A DNA stretch of 64,000 nucleotides from Dysidea avara (Eukaryota; Porifera; Demospongiae; Dictyoceratida; Dysideidae), in the NCBI RefSeq assembly GCF_963678975.1, contig NC_089276.1, positions 18,109,272 through 18,173,271 of the forward strand, in the 5' to 3' direction. Positions 12,439 through 25,114 of the stretch are shown here, in pieces (the stretch's first letter is position 1; every line of letters begins with the position of its first letter). A program made the position numbers and the translations under genes. Below the pieces are notes generated by a model. The model was not told where the DNA came from, searched no databases, and saw only the letters and a program-made list of their open reading frames with translations.

Positions 12439-15005
12439 CGAGGGGTCCGACACTCTTGAAATCTCGTACGCTTCCTCAGAAATCACATTTGAAATCATGA
12501 AATCACACACTCAAAAGAAATCAGAAATCACACTTTTGAAAATGAAAATCGTAAAACTCCGTATATTTCCGTAAATTACCGACGAATTGAACGACGCGAT
12601 ATTATTAATTGGAACTTAACAGAAATGATCTAAGGCCAGAATCACTTGATCTGGCAGCGATTTAAGGCTCGAATCACTTGATCTGACACTGGTTCGGCTG
12701 CCAATCTCTTGAATTTTACAGCCCAAGCTGAGTCCACTATAATGGTCAATAGCCTCCATTACTGGAGCCACACGAGTGATCTGAGAATCTATTCAGTGTT
12801 AACTAGCAATTTAGGCTCTACTTGCAGCAATAACTGACAGTACATGACTGCATGGGTTAACCGTTAATGACGAAACGGGTTAACTATGTAGAAGGTCTGC
12901 AAACTATAAGCACACTTTTGCAAAGAAAGTAGTTCCCAGCATTACTACTAGCTTCAGGACAAATATGCAACTTGTCTGAGAAAACATGTATGTCAGTACT
13001 GGTTAGTAACTACTAGGTGTTAACTATTCAAAAATTAGCTCACATATTATGATTCTGCTTGTTCAGCTGACCCACTTAACATCTTTGCACAACTCACAAG
13101 CAAACATTTCATATAAAACAAAACTCATATACAATGAAGACCATGGATGTAGCCAGATCAGTCAACTCACTCAACTGTGTACTTAAGTGTTTCCTGCTGC
13201 TGTGGTTGCTAGTCAAAATGAAATGAGATCAGGTTTGTTACCAGAGAGCCACTTTAGTTTTCAATTCCATTGTGAAAGAAGGGACGTGCACGTTACTGAT
13301 GTTAGCAGAGATATTGTTCATGTAAACTTTCAGGTGTGATTTAATCTATTGTGTATTATCAAACTGGTAGCTAGTACACACAAGTAACTATTTTTCTGCA
13401 TAAGTCAGCTTGGCTATTACATGTAGATTAAATACATCACATATTGAGGTATACATTCTTATTTCTTACTAATAACTATTTTGTGAATATACAATCATTG
13501 TGCTGTATAAGGTTTATACGTTCTGCTAAATTTTGCAGGTATACTCATTGCTGGCAATGAGTATACCTGCAATACTTATGCAGAAAAATAGAAATTGGTT
13601 GTTTAGGCCACTTTTTGCCAGAAACAATTGCTCAAATGGCTACTGCTTGTGAAGTGCCAAAGAAAACCATAAGATCCTTGTTTGAGCAGGCAGCTCGCAT
13701 TGCTGTGTCCTGTTCTTACAGAATTTTTAATTCTAGAGCCTCCCCGGGCTGGGATCTTTTAGACCACCTTAGGTAAACTTTATATGTAGATATAGTTTTT
13801 GTTTTGTTTTGTTTTTTTTTTTGTTTTTTTTTTGTGTATTGTAATTTAATTTACCTTTAGTTAATGTAAGTCTTGCCAGGGCTCCTGTACTGATCCATCA
13901 GCACATGGTACCCCTGTGTCTAGGCCCCTGTATGCTTGTAACGTATATTTTGTCTTAATCATTAAGACGTTTATTCTCTCACTGGTTTGCATTGTATTAT
14001 CTGAAGAACTGATAACACAGGATGCATTGGAGCTAGCAGTGTATAGCGCATAAATTTTGCTGAGAGCACTTACCTAATCATTACCAAGTCTATCTACCTG
14101 CCAAAGATACTGTTTTAAAATTCATCATGACTCAGTGATGATTGTAGATAAAGGTGAAACTGAAATCATGTGGACCCATGGATGACACGCAACCATGTAA
14201 TAGTAACCAATTCCAATATAAGATAACATGTACAACAGTACTGCTTAATTATATCTACCGGTAAAAGGCAATGCTTTTTACTTTACAGCACAAATATGTA
14301 GTAGCTATATGCTAGTACTTTCTGACTCAATCACTGAAGTTGGCAAATTATTCCAGTCGATGACAGCTCTTGGAAAGAAGGAATGCCGGTTCATGTAGCT
14401 ATACGTACCTGGATGAAGTGGTAAGGGTAGTGGTGCCCAGTTGAATATTGTGTGGCTAAGAGTATAATGGTATTGATAGTTGTGGATTGCCAGCTCAATT
14501 GCCAGCATACAGGCCAGTGCGGCATTCCTTCATCCACGCCTATTTTTACCCTTGTTAGAATGATTATAACTTATGCACGAAGTTCTGGGACTGCTTCTAG
14601 TAAATTAAATCATTTTTAAGACTCTTTTGCACTGTTAGCTTGCCTGTTAATCATCAGCACTACCATACGACCTCACTGACTCGGTGAACCACGAACCATC
14701 ACCGGTCGCTACTGCCTCGCCTACTGGTGCCTGGACCTCAGCCAACCGGCTATGTTCCTAGCATCTTTGTTTCCCAACTAGTGATGATATAACTTTTACC
14801 ATCCAGGACACTGATGACGAAGCTTCCAGACCTGTTCTAGCTCCATAAGAGTCAACTATGGTGAAATCACGGAAATCACGAAATCAAAATTAAAATCACG
14901 AAATCACAATTGAAATCATGAAATCACTAATGAAATCATTGATTTCAAAGAAATCACTGTGATTTCGAAATCTCGTACACCCTTCGAGAAGTGACGAACC
15001 CCCCG
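12439..15005. mobile_element. hAT element with 8-bp target duplication catccagt
   Basis: The duplication catccagt lies at 12431-12438 and 15006-15013. The opposite arm of the host palindrome (11298-11320) shows the empty site with one copy. The terminal repeats are imperfect: cgaggggtccgacact against inverted agtgacgaaccccccg. The subterminal regions at both ends are packed with gaaatcac/gaaatcatg repeats, as expected for transposase-binding sites. The interior holds a LINE remnant (14305-14515), a perfect hairpin (13535-13570) and a short acidic coding-like frame at 14666-14848 with one stop. No intact transposase remains. Confidence 0.75.
14305..14515 (-). pseudogene. LINE reverse-transcriptase C-terminal remnant
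   Basis: The frame contains HSFFPRAVIDWNNLPTSV, the conserved C-terminal signature (SFFPRxIxxWNxLP) shared by the other LINE fragments of this window. Upstream RT motifs are absent, so the copy is 5'-truncated and lies inside the hAT element 12439-15005. Confidence 0.75.
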
Positions 15006-15489
15006 CATCCAGTTGCATGGCCATGCTGTGAGGAAGATCTGGCTCTCTCGTGGTAGGAGCCAGAGCAACTCAAACACATTTTTCATGATTTTGCAGACAC
15101 AAAACGAGCCATTGTAAGCCCCCCAGTTAGACGTTTACCCATTATGTTTGCAGAGCACAACAACTTAAGATAACATACAACTAATAAGAAAGTTCGACTC
15201 AGTCCTTTGCAAGAAGCTGCACTTACAATTCCATGTTTTTGTTGCAAATCACGAAATACATGAAAATACAATGTGCTAATTTCTCAATCTAAAAGACTCG
15301 CGGCTTCTGATTTGTAGTGGTTCCAATATCAGTACAACAAGCTAAGTATCCTGCAGTAGTAAAGAAATTGTTACAGTTTAGTGAATACAATACATAACAC
15401 AAATTACAAGTAGAATGGTAACTAAATACAAAATTAACTCTACTACTACAATTACAGTACCACTAATACTACTACTACTACTAACTAAG

Positions 15490-16285
15490 GGTAAAGGGGA
15501 TTGTCATCATCAGACCCCTGTAGAGCCCAATATCAAAGGATCATCCTTGCATTGTAAGTCCATAAGGCAACAGACAGTTGTAGGAGGAGATTCTTTTGTG
15601 CCAACTTGGGAGGAACACCACTACAGGGGTGGTTCGGTCAGCAATGGTGTTTAAGGATCTCAAAGCAAATGGGGTTCAGACTCCAAAAGTTTCCACTACT
15701 CAGGGAATAAAATCAGCTCCCACCTTCATTACAGCTGCCAGATGTTTCTCATCCTTGGCCAACTCTCCAGCTGCAGCAGCCACCCCAGCACAGGAAGTAG
15801 AAGAGGAAACATAAGCAGGTTGAGTAGTACTGCGTATGGAGACATCAAAATAGGCAGAACGACCATTCTGGAAGTCAGGGTGGCCAGGGCGTAAGCCATC
15901 ATTATAAGAAGCACACTGCTCTTTGAGAACACCAGGGTGATCTTGTGATAGAGCATTATAAAGGATGTTGACCAGGGCATCATGACGACGGATTCTCATT
16001 GGACCATGAGAACAGCCGTAACAAATGATCACCAAAGCAATCTATGGGAGAGAAGCAAATACAAAGTGGAGAATGAGGAAATAAAGCAACTCCTAACCAC
16101 AGATGTAGGCCCACAACAAATTCAGGTCCAGGGATGACTAATCCAAGACAGGCTCAAGGAATAGCCTTAAACCAACCACTACTGGTACCAGAGGAATGTG
16201 CCAGGGCAGTCAAACGAGCCTGATCCCTAATACTGAAAGGCACATACAAATCACCAAACAAACGTTGATCTAAAAATGCTTGCAA
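15490..16285 (-). pseudogene. Degenerate LINE C-terminal nuclease region (type 1)
   Basis: Read on the minus strand it gives DQRLFGDLYVPFSIRDQAR, then a zinc-knuckle-like C-x-C...DCFGDH...GCSHGP, RRHDALVNILYNALS, HPDFQNGRSAYFDVSI and AAAAGELAKDEKHLAAV. The CCHC knuckle followed by R-H-D and an HPDF...FDV segment resembles the restriction-like endonuclease end of R2/NeSL-type LINEs. Family assignment is an inference. It is broken: a frameshift near 16025, stops at about 15700 and 15685 and others downstream. A tag/tac microsatellite (15434-15490) may be the 3' tail. It lies head to head with the next entry. Confidence 0.6.
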
Positions 16286-16583
16286 ATCTTGCTGAGATTA
16301 TTATTATTATTATTATTATTATCAAGTCTACCAGTTGGGCACTGGAGGGTTTGCACAGAAGGCAGGGCCTGTACGAGGTGCTTCACCACTAGCCCAGGGA
16401 ACCTAAGCGAAATACTGATGAGATGGAACAATCACTGGGAAAGTCAGGAAAAAACAGCGGCAGCAGCTACTGCAGCCCCTTCATCAGGAAAACTAAGCTG
16501 GTCTGCATCAATAGAAAGAAGGGTTGAAGCTAAATCATTTTTTGGTGAAAGTCGATTTTTTTCATTGGGGACCCTAAGTACAG

Positions 16584-17537
16584 TTGATTGCAGAATTCTT
16601 GAAAACCTGGATCCCTCCTCTCAACGCGCTTTAGATCTAGCCTCAGCCAAAGGGGCCTCCAACTGGCTTACCACCCGGCCCCTACAGGAACATGGCTTTG
16701 CACTGCATAAGTCCACGTTTCATGATGCCGTGGCACTACGTTATGGGTGGTCTCCTCAGCGGACTCCTGCTCACTGTGCATGTGGGACTTCCTTTTCAGT
16801 GGAGCATGCTTTATCCTGTCCCAAGGGTGGCTTGCCTTCTATCTGACACAATGAGATCAGAGATCTAACTGCTACCCTGTTGACTGAAGTATGCTCTCAG
16901 GTAGCTGTTGAACCAGAGCTCCAGCCGGTTTCACAGCAGGACTACCCTGCTTCTGCCAATATCCAAGATGGTGCCCGTCTTGACATCGCCATGAATGGTT
17001 TTTGGGGTGGAAGAAGTGAAAGATGTTTTGTGGATGTGCGGGTGTTCAACCCTCTGGCTGCTTCTAATGCGTCCTCTTCACTGGCCTCCTGTTATCGGAG
17101 GCACGAGAACATTAAGAAACGCGCGTATGCTCAGAGAATTCGTGAGGAGGAGCATGCCTCTTTTACCCCCTTGGTAATGTCTGCCTCTGGTGGTCTGGCT
17201 CATGAGGCTTCTGTTTTTTATCAACGCTTGGCTCGTCAACTTTCAAATAAGTGGGGCGATGATTACTCTGTTGTCATGGGGTGGTTAAGGTGCTGTCTAT
17301 CTTTCTCTTGCGGTCCTCCATACAATGCATCCGCGGAGCCCGCTCATCCATCGGTCACTATGTTAAGACTCCCCCAATTGTGGAGCTGATTCGGGCAGAG
17401 TCTCAGTTTGCCGTGGACTAAGAAAGTCCCGGTTTGTCCAGCACAGGCCATTTATGTGCTGGGGGTGGTAGGCAAGGGCAGTCCATCAAGAAAAAATAAT
17501 AATAATAATAATAAAAATAAAAAATAAATTTTAAAAA
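16584..17537 (+). pseudogene. LINE C-terminal nuclease region (type 2) with 3' tail
   Basis: The frame shows LQEHGFALHKSTFHDAVALR, a knuckle CACG..FSVEHALSC, HNEIRDL, ARLDIAMNGFWGG, CFVDVRVFNP, HASFTPLVMSASGGLAHEA and MGWLRC.LSFS. The Cys/His knuckle followed by LDI and DVRV suggests a PD-(D/E)XK-like nuclease (inference). The damage is light. TGA at 16844-16846 stands where CGA (Arg of RHNE) is expected, a CpG-to-TpG type change. A frameshift near 17308 moves the true end (RSSIQCIRGARSS...) to a stop at 17419-17421. A short 3' UTR and a (TAA)n-rich tail follow at about 17495-17537. Confidence 0.7.
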
Positions 17538-17866
17538 AAAGAATTCTTGAAAAAAGTATGCCGTACCGTGAGTGTTTCCGTAAGGCTCCTTGTGAGTAAA
17601 TTTTATTGTCCTTGCCACGGATTCAACAGCAATTAAATCACACTGATCTTTTTCCTTAATACGGCTGATCCGGCGTCACTACAAATACTTCTCAGCTCAC
17701 GGAATGTTTACGGCAGGGGAAGAGAAATTTCAACAATTCTCCAATCGACTGTACAGATGAAGTTTTATAGTACTACTGAGCTGATCTGTCACGACATATA
17801 TGTCGCCACAAAGTCACCGATGATTAATACCTCTATAATCTATGTTAATACTATATAAATACCCAC

Positions 17867-17987
17867 CTGTAGACTCTGAAGGGCTAGCGAAGGTGAAGCA
17901 TAGCAAACACGAGAACAAACAACAGAGGAGCTGCCACTCGAGCTGTCGTTTGAAAGGTCTCCCAACCGTGCTAGTCAGGAACTTCAT
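17867..17987 (-). CDS. Putative host first coding exon, signal-peptide-like N-terminus
   Basis: The ATG at 17987-17985 (purine at -3) opens 40 codons. They begin MKFLTSTVGRPFKR (basic n-region), then a hydrophobic, Cys-rich stretch LLCCLFSCLLCFTFAS at about residues 20-35, with a plausible cleavage near Ala34/Ser35, then PSEST. The exon ends ...ctacag followed by the donor gtgggt (17866-17861), phase 1. Without splicing the frame ends at TGA 17814-17816 (57 residues), so a very small secreted protein is an alternative. A well-formed promoter lies just upstream. I do not recognise the family. No second exon was identified; the intron side is filled with LINE sequence. Confidence 0.5.
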
Positions 17988-18014
17988 CACACAACAGCTT
18001 TTAGCAGTATGATG

Positions 18015-18175
18015 ACAACAAGTTCGCTCTTTCAGCTCTTGCTTTTATAATATAATAAAAACCAATCACTCCAGCGGCGCAAAGCTGGCACTCCTCCACA
18101 TCCATGCACGTGTCTTATGAAACTCCTCGATTCTGATTGGTCAGCCTTTCGCTGCCGGGGTCACACTTCCGGCAG
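18015..18175 (-). promoter_or_regulatory. Core promoter with TATA, CCAAT, E-box and ETS sites
   Basis: Read on the minus strand, upstream to downstream: CCGGAAGT (18172-18165, ETS consensus); CCAAT (18140-18136); CACGTG E-box (18112-18107); ATTGG, an inverted CCAAT (about 18066); and TATAAAAG (18049-18042), 55 bp before the ATG. A start site near 18015 would give a 5' UTR of about 28 nt. The co-occurrence and order suit a real RNA polymerase II promoter; the individual sites alone would be weak evidence. Confidence 0.5.
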
Positions 18176-18181
18176 ACTTAA

Positions 18182-18345
18182 TATTATTATTTATTATTAT
18201 TACTAGGACCGCGTCGCATACAACCAAGTACATACACCAACATGACAGCCCCCCTGTTGAGGCTATTAGGTGGTGAAGGCACGATCCCCAAATCAACTCA
18301 ATATGTCACAGTAGTGACAGATACAACACAATAGTGGTATCTTAA
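18182..18345 (-). repeat. Retroposon 3' end with (TAA)n tail
   Basis: The minus strand runs from the gtgacatattgagttgattt block to acttggttgtatgcgacgcg, then gtcctag and (taa)n. A second copy lies at 35590-35752 and a plus-strand stub at 48800-48856. The tail-bearing end and repeated boundary indicate a LINE or SINE 3' end inserted about 130 bp upstream of the putative TATA box. Confidence 0.65.
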
Positions 18346-18348
18346 CGG

Positions 18349-18570
18349 TGGGGTCTATTCTACGGAACGGAACGGAACGGAACGGAATGATGGACTAAAC
18401 TACGGAACTGAATGCTTTCTCAAATTGAAGCTTGCAGCTTACCATTGCTGTACAAGTTATCGGTGGCACCATAGGCACTTCCAGCAGGTAATCAAACGCA
18501 CCCCAAGAAAGATAAAACAAATTTAAGGATCGATTGTGGGTTCTTGTTGGTTGCACTGGGCGAAAAGTTC
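18349..18570. repeat. Isolated end of family P
   Basis: It starts ggtggggtctattctacgga, followed by ggaacggaac repeats and an aagcttgcagcttaccattg block. This is the inverted equivalent of the family P termini at 8420-8593 and 27110-27345. No second arm is seen nearby. Confidence 0.7.
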
Positions 18571-18629
18571 CATGTCCGCTTGTAGGTAATGCGTATAAAA
18601 TGGCCATGAAATTTGTCATTTCAGCCACA

Positions 18630-19690
18630 TTTCATACTTAAAACATTAGTAGATTTCAGTAAAGTTTCATACAGAGGATAGAGAAAGATTTACTGCATCT
18701 AGAATGGTGCTGGAAATGAGGCAGTGAAGAAATGTACATTTTAACACTGTGAAATATGCATGCAGCATGTAAAAAATCCTGTAGATGAAATCAACATTTT
18801 CTATATTGTGCATCTGCTTTATACTGCGCTAGTAATATAGCTAGCAATGTCTCCCTCCTGTGTTGTATTTACTACCCACAATACGTATTTCATTAATAAG
18901 TAAAATAGCACATCATTTGTACAGCAACTATAATTTTCAGTTCACAAATTGAAGTTCTTGACACCTTCAGGATTCTTTTTTTTTGAGGGATGTTACATCA
19001 CTAAAATTAATGTAGATTTGCTCTTTTACTTCTGTCCGTTGAGTGCAGCTTTCTTCTCTTAATCTGTTTCATCACTAGTTATATATAGTTCTTATAGGTA
19101 GCATCTGTAAAAATGTTGTTACAATAAAAATATTGCTATAGCAATTTTTTTCTGTAACAAACCTTGAATTAATGTATACTATTCCTTGTACAGTGTCAAT
19201 CATAGCTTTCACAAGATCCAGCCATGATCACAGGTTTCTCCACTGCCTAACTTCAATAGACCACAAAATACTCATTTCCAAGAACTATAGCAGAACTTAC
19301 TATCTGATTTCATCTACATGATACAGTACTACCACAAGACATCATCAGCAGTCCAAGTTTTGAAAGCATCAGTAACTACTTTGTAACTTCCTTTGACAAC
19401 TTTAAGTAGCTAGGTGATGTTGATGGCAGATCCCACTGCCATGCAGTGATAGATATCAAATTAATAATGAATCATGAATTAGCCACATCTTCTTACCTCA
19501 CAATTGCTACAAATGCAGCTCTTCCTATATGTCTTTCTGCAAAGTTCCCTATGTCAGGGTAGCTTGCACTTGCAGTCATCTATAAAGTAGACTTAACCAA
19601 TTCACTGTGAGGTAGTTGTACTAGAGATGATGAGTGCTTGTGGAATGCACCCAGTTGTCTCTCGACCCAGGGGGTGTTATCCTCTACTCC
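18630..19690. other. Unannotated AT-rich DNA
   Basis: I see no gene, RNA or strong repeat. Open frames are short and without motifs. Confidence 0.45.
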
Positions 19691-19698
19691 TTTTGCCA

Positions 19699-20505
19699 CA
19701 GGGGCGTAGGGAGGGGGGTTCCGGGGGGTTCAGGAACCCCCTGTAAAATTTAGACTTCTGCAAGCAGGATCCTAACACACCATTTAGTGTGGCAGGACAA
19801 AATGAGTGAGCAATATAGTGTAATGGCACAGCACAACAATTGATAAAACTTACATTCATCTCTCAGGGAAGGATTTACAGAGGTAACATGAGCCCTCTTC
19901 AAAACTTGTTAAAAAGATCGATATACTCTAATAGAGCAGTCAGGTATATACTCTAATAGAGCAGTCAGGTATACTCTAATAGAACATGCATGTAAATATC
20001 CATGTCCATATGAAGTTTTTCAGACATTCCAACATTAAATGCAAAACTTAGCATGACCTTATACTGCTATAGCTTTGGTATGCAGTGTTTAAAGATATAG
20101 AGCTCCAGTAATTTATCACTTGTGTTATGCAAAATGAATTCATGCTATGCATATTTGTATAGTTATATTGTTTATCGTCATTTGTATCAGTGGATTCATG
20201 GCTCCTATACCACAGTGAGATATAACCATCACTTACAGATTACTAGCTATATGTGTCTCTATGTGTTATGCTGTCTGCTTCCACTAGGTGACTTTATCCA
20301 GTACTACAGTACCTTCATCCCAGGGCCACTTAATGCATCATAATTAATGTACTTTTTGCATAAAATATAGCGATTTGCTGAGTTTTGATTTATTAAAATA
20401 TTGAAAGTCTCTCAGCGGCTGGGGGCTGCGCCCCCAGACCCCTGCTTCTAGTAACTCAATGCTGGTGCTGGAACCCCCCTTCAAAAAATCCTGGCTACGC
20501 CCCTG
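19699..20505. mobile_element. hAT-like non-autonomous element, 5-bp duplication tgcca
   Basis: The termini are caggggcgtaggg and inverted ctggctacgcccctg. The direct repeat tgcca flanks it at 19694-19698 and 20506-20510. The G-rich subterminal block gggggttccggggggttc is mirrored by ggctgcgcccccagaccc near the other end. It carries three ACTCTAATAGA-type motifs at 19915-19990. It has no coding capacity. Confidence 0.8.
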
Positions 20506-20510
20506 TGCCA

Positions 20511-21320
20511 GCAAGCAACATGCGATTTTGTAGCCGCCAAATGCGTGTAGCACTGTAGCTAGCTACTGTAGCAAAGGTATACAATTGTGGCGTCGCTAGA
20601 AATTGGCGGAAAAGGATGGAAGAGGCGATATCTATGAACGATCATAAATGCTGTGACAGTCTTTATAGCTATACCTGCAGGTAAGTCTGCCATGGAGCAC
20701 AAGCACTGTAAATAAATAAAAAAAAAAACAAGCACTGTTCTAGTTCTGGATGACAACAAGCTGCATCATTGCTAGAGCCTCGTTATTAACTGCGACTAGA
20801 ACAATCGGAAGAAACATGCAGCGAAGGTGATTGTGTGCAATCTGTGCATGCATGCATGCTGTTGGTATATATATACGAGCATGATAGAGCAGTGACCTCA
20901 TCCATGCGCAGCCATATAGCTAGTGCGGTGGATGCACTGTGGCTAATTAGATTGTCCACACTGATTAGTAAAAATATTCATGTACTTGAATGCATTCCTG
21001 TCAACTTCTTAGTCAGCCTTAGCCTACACTAACAGAGCAAAGCCCAACACACAAACACATACAAACACACACACAAAAGACAATACCTTCTCTTCAGCTA
21101 CCACTTGCCTACCTGACTGTATCTGTGTGCTAGCTACTCATGTAGGCTGGTGCTAAGAGTCATCGTAAGCATAATCCTTCAAGGGCAGGACTAGTATTAT
21201 ACGTAACTCACAGAAAGGTGTACCATACAGTATCTCATGTGAATGTGTGGGTATGGCAGCCCAATTAAGTATCACCTGTACCTTCACCCACTACATATAT
21301 TATATTAGAGCTATGGATGG
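20511..21320. other. Unannotated DNA
   Basis: There is no convincing gene. It contains short ata and gcatgcatgc runs. The frame at 20835-21032 has no known motif. Confidence 0.4.
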
Positions 21321-21349
21321 TCTGCCTCCCCAGTTGTCATTAGGTTGCC

Positions 21350-22935
<1,586 letters not shown>

Positions 22936-22939
22936 AGGT

Positions 22940-25110
22940 AAAAAGGTCTACCAAAACATTTGAATATAGTTATGTGTAATTCTTCAACTCTATGAATATG
23001 ACCAATTAGCTGCCACCACCCTTCTCACTCATGCAGTTTCTTAGCAAATAGCTAATTTTAAGAGAACTTTATTCCTCATGCAAGTCCTTGCACATTACTA
23101 GCTACTAGTTACATGTGAATGATGATCACATCTAGTTGGTCTCATAATGTTATTAAGGCATACAGGTCTATAGCAAATCTGTGAACTAAAAAAATTTAAT
23201 GTGATACTAGCTATAGACCACCATATGAGAGTGCTGTAATCCAAACATTTTGTTTTCTTACTACATCATAATTCTTGCATGGCTTCTATTTAACTGTAAA
23301 CCAACATTGCAATTAATAAACCATCTAAGTGTCATTAGTGTTTTTTTCCTGCAATAAAGTTCTACCAATAACCTCTTGTACCAAGAGTCCATACTATAAG
23401 ATCTCTTTATTATGAACTATAGATAGTACACATATACAATCAAAAATCAGTAATTTATTGTTATACATTACATACACTTGTCAGAAAGTGCCCAGTGGCA
23501 GTGACACAAGGACTAACACCTTTTAGTTTGACAACCATCCACTATAGGATTGCGGGAAAGACTATACCACAGTTGGCTGTGGTGCCTCAACAGTGACTAG
23601 GGGAGGTCACAACATTACAGTATACTGTGCTAACGTCATCCATGACTGACCAAAGAGTTGAGATTAGCCATATTGTATATTGTCAATGTAGACTTGCATG
23701 CATCATGTATCAGGTAATGTAGACAGCACGATGCAGCTAATGCACACAGAAACTAGCTATATGTAAAATGATGTGATATCATCATAGCTAAGTTGATAGC
23801 TTGCTTCAGTTATAAAATTAATGTAAAGCAACATTACAATAATATGTCACCCGAGCGATAACCGGGAATGATAGGATGGCATCAACTTAGTCACTGCACT
23901 GTAGCTATGTTACACATAATCACCCACATAACTGTAAAGGCATATATTCCCATTCCTTATATATACACTAGGGGAAATTTTTATGGTGTACATGTATAAT
24001 ATTCATAGCCACTTACATTTCCTTTATTATTATATTCATGAAATGCACTATTTCTTTTTTATCTCCTCGCAATCAAGTGCAGGTTATTTTATCGTAGTAA
24101 TCAGTACCTTTCCACAAATCCAGGTATATCATTGTAGTATACATTAAAGTACATAGCATGAAGATGGTGAACCGCTGAAACAGTAAGTAAAGCCATCGCT
24201 AGATATTTACTAAAATAAACACTTTGTCACAACGCCATACTCCCCAGCTGTCTGTCACTATTCATGACAAATTCTAACATCCATATTGTACAAAGACACA
24301 AAGTGTAACACACAATTAAGGCCATAATATTTACCTTGGCATACAGTACATAACTATCCAGCTCCGCGTGTTGACTGTTTACATTGTCATGTTGAAAGCC
24401 CTAAAGGGTTGAGTATCATCACTGTATGCCATAGCTTGTTTTTTCTGTAGCACGGTAAGTCACTGAGAAATATGATTTAGATACAATTCTGGCATCACGT
24501 AAAGTTAATTTTAAAAGTAAAATAGAGCTTCCTTAGTATAACAATTCATATACCACTAAAAAGTTATTGCAGCAGCATAATATGGGTTACAGTGTTACAC
24601 ATTGTTATAGAGACACTCTGTTATATGATGTTGAAAGCCTATGTTGTGTTGAGAACCATGTTTTGGCTCAGTATTACACTGAGCTAAACAAAAGAAACCT
24701 GTAGTATCCATTTGATCAGTTTACAGCTGCATTTTCACTAGTCATGAATGTGGTGAAAATCTTAATACTCATTTTATCTACATTTCTTGTAAATGTTAGA
24801 ACACTTTACTGCAATGTGACACTAACAGGAAATTGTACAGAAAATGTTCAAAAATGTTCAAAAACATTTCCTGCATGATAACTCAAATAGGAAATTCTAA
24901 AGGAAATCATTAAAAAAATTTCCTACATGCTGACACAAGCAGGACATCTTATAATTACTTTTCGTGCAGTGTTGTCATCAGTAACGTGGGAATCGCTGAC
25001 TCAATGTGTTCATCTTCGGATGTATCAAGTAGGGAACTTAATGCATGACTTGTTTTTACTAGTATGTGAGTTGTTTTTGCTTACTTTGACTTTAAAATGT
25101 ACATGTTTGG
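22940..25110. other. Unannotated AT-rich DNA
   Basis: I found no gene or clear element in this stretch. 24820-24930 has short reiterations of ggaaatt/aaaatgttca. It may hold host intronic or intergenic sequence. Confidence 0.45.
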
Positions 25111-25114
25111 GGCC

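Larger units (their letters stand above)
10925..16576. mobile_element. Large palindromic element, family Q, with nested insertions
   Basis: The ends are inverted: tagggtccccaatgaaaaaa and ttttttcattggggaccct. They are flanked by agtacag at 10918-10924 and 16577-16583, a 7-bp (possibly 8-bp) target duplication. The left outer arm (10966-11297) matches, inverted, 15014-15375. Within it lies the inner palindrome 11298-12436. The right half is split by the hAT element 12439-15005 and by the LINE remnants of about 15376-16530. No transposase was seen, so it is a non-autonomous foldback-type element. Confidence 0.65.

Noticed and set aside
13610..13790. Host exon with splice sites inside the hAT element
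   Set aside because: Short open stretch near a ttacag, but no consistent frame or donor; insufficient support.
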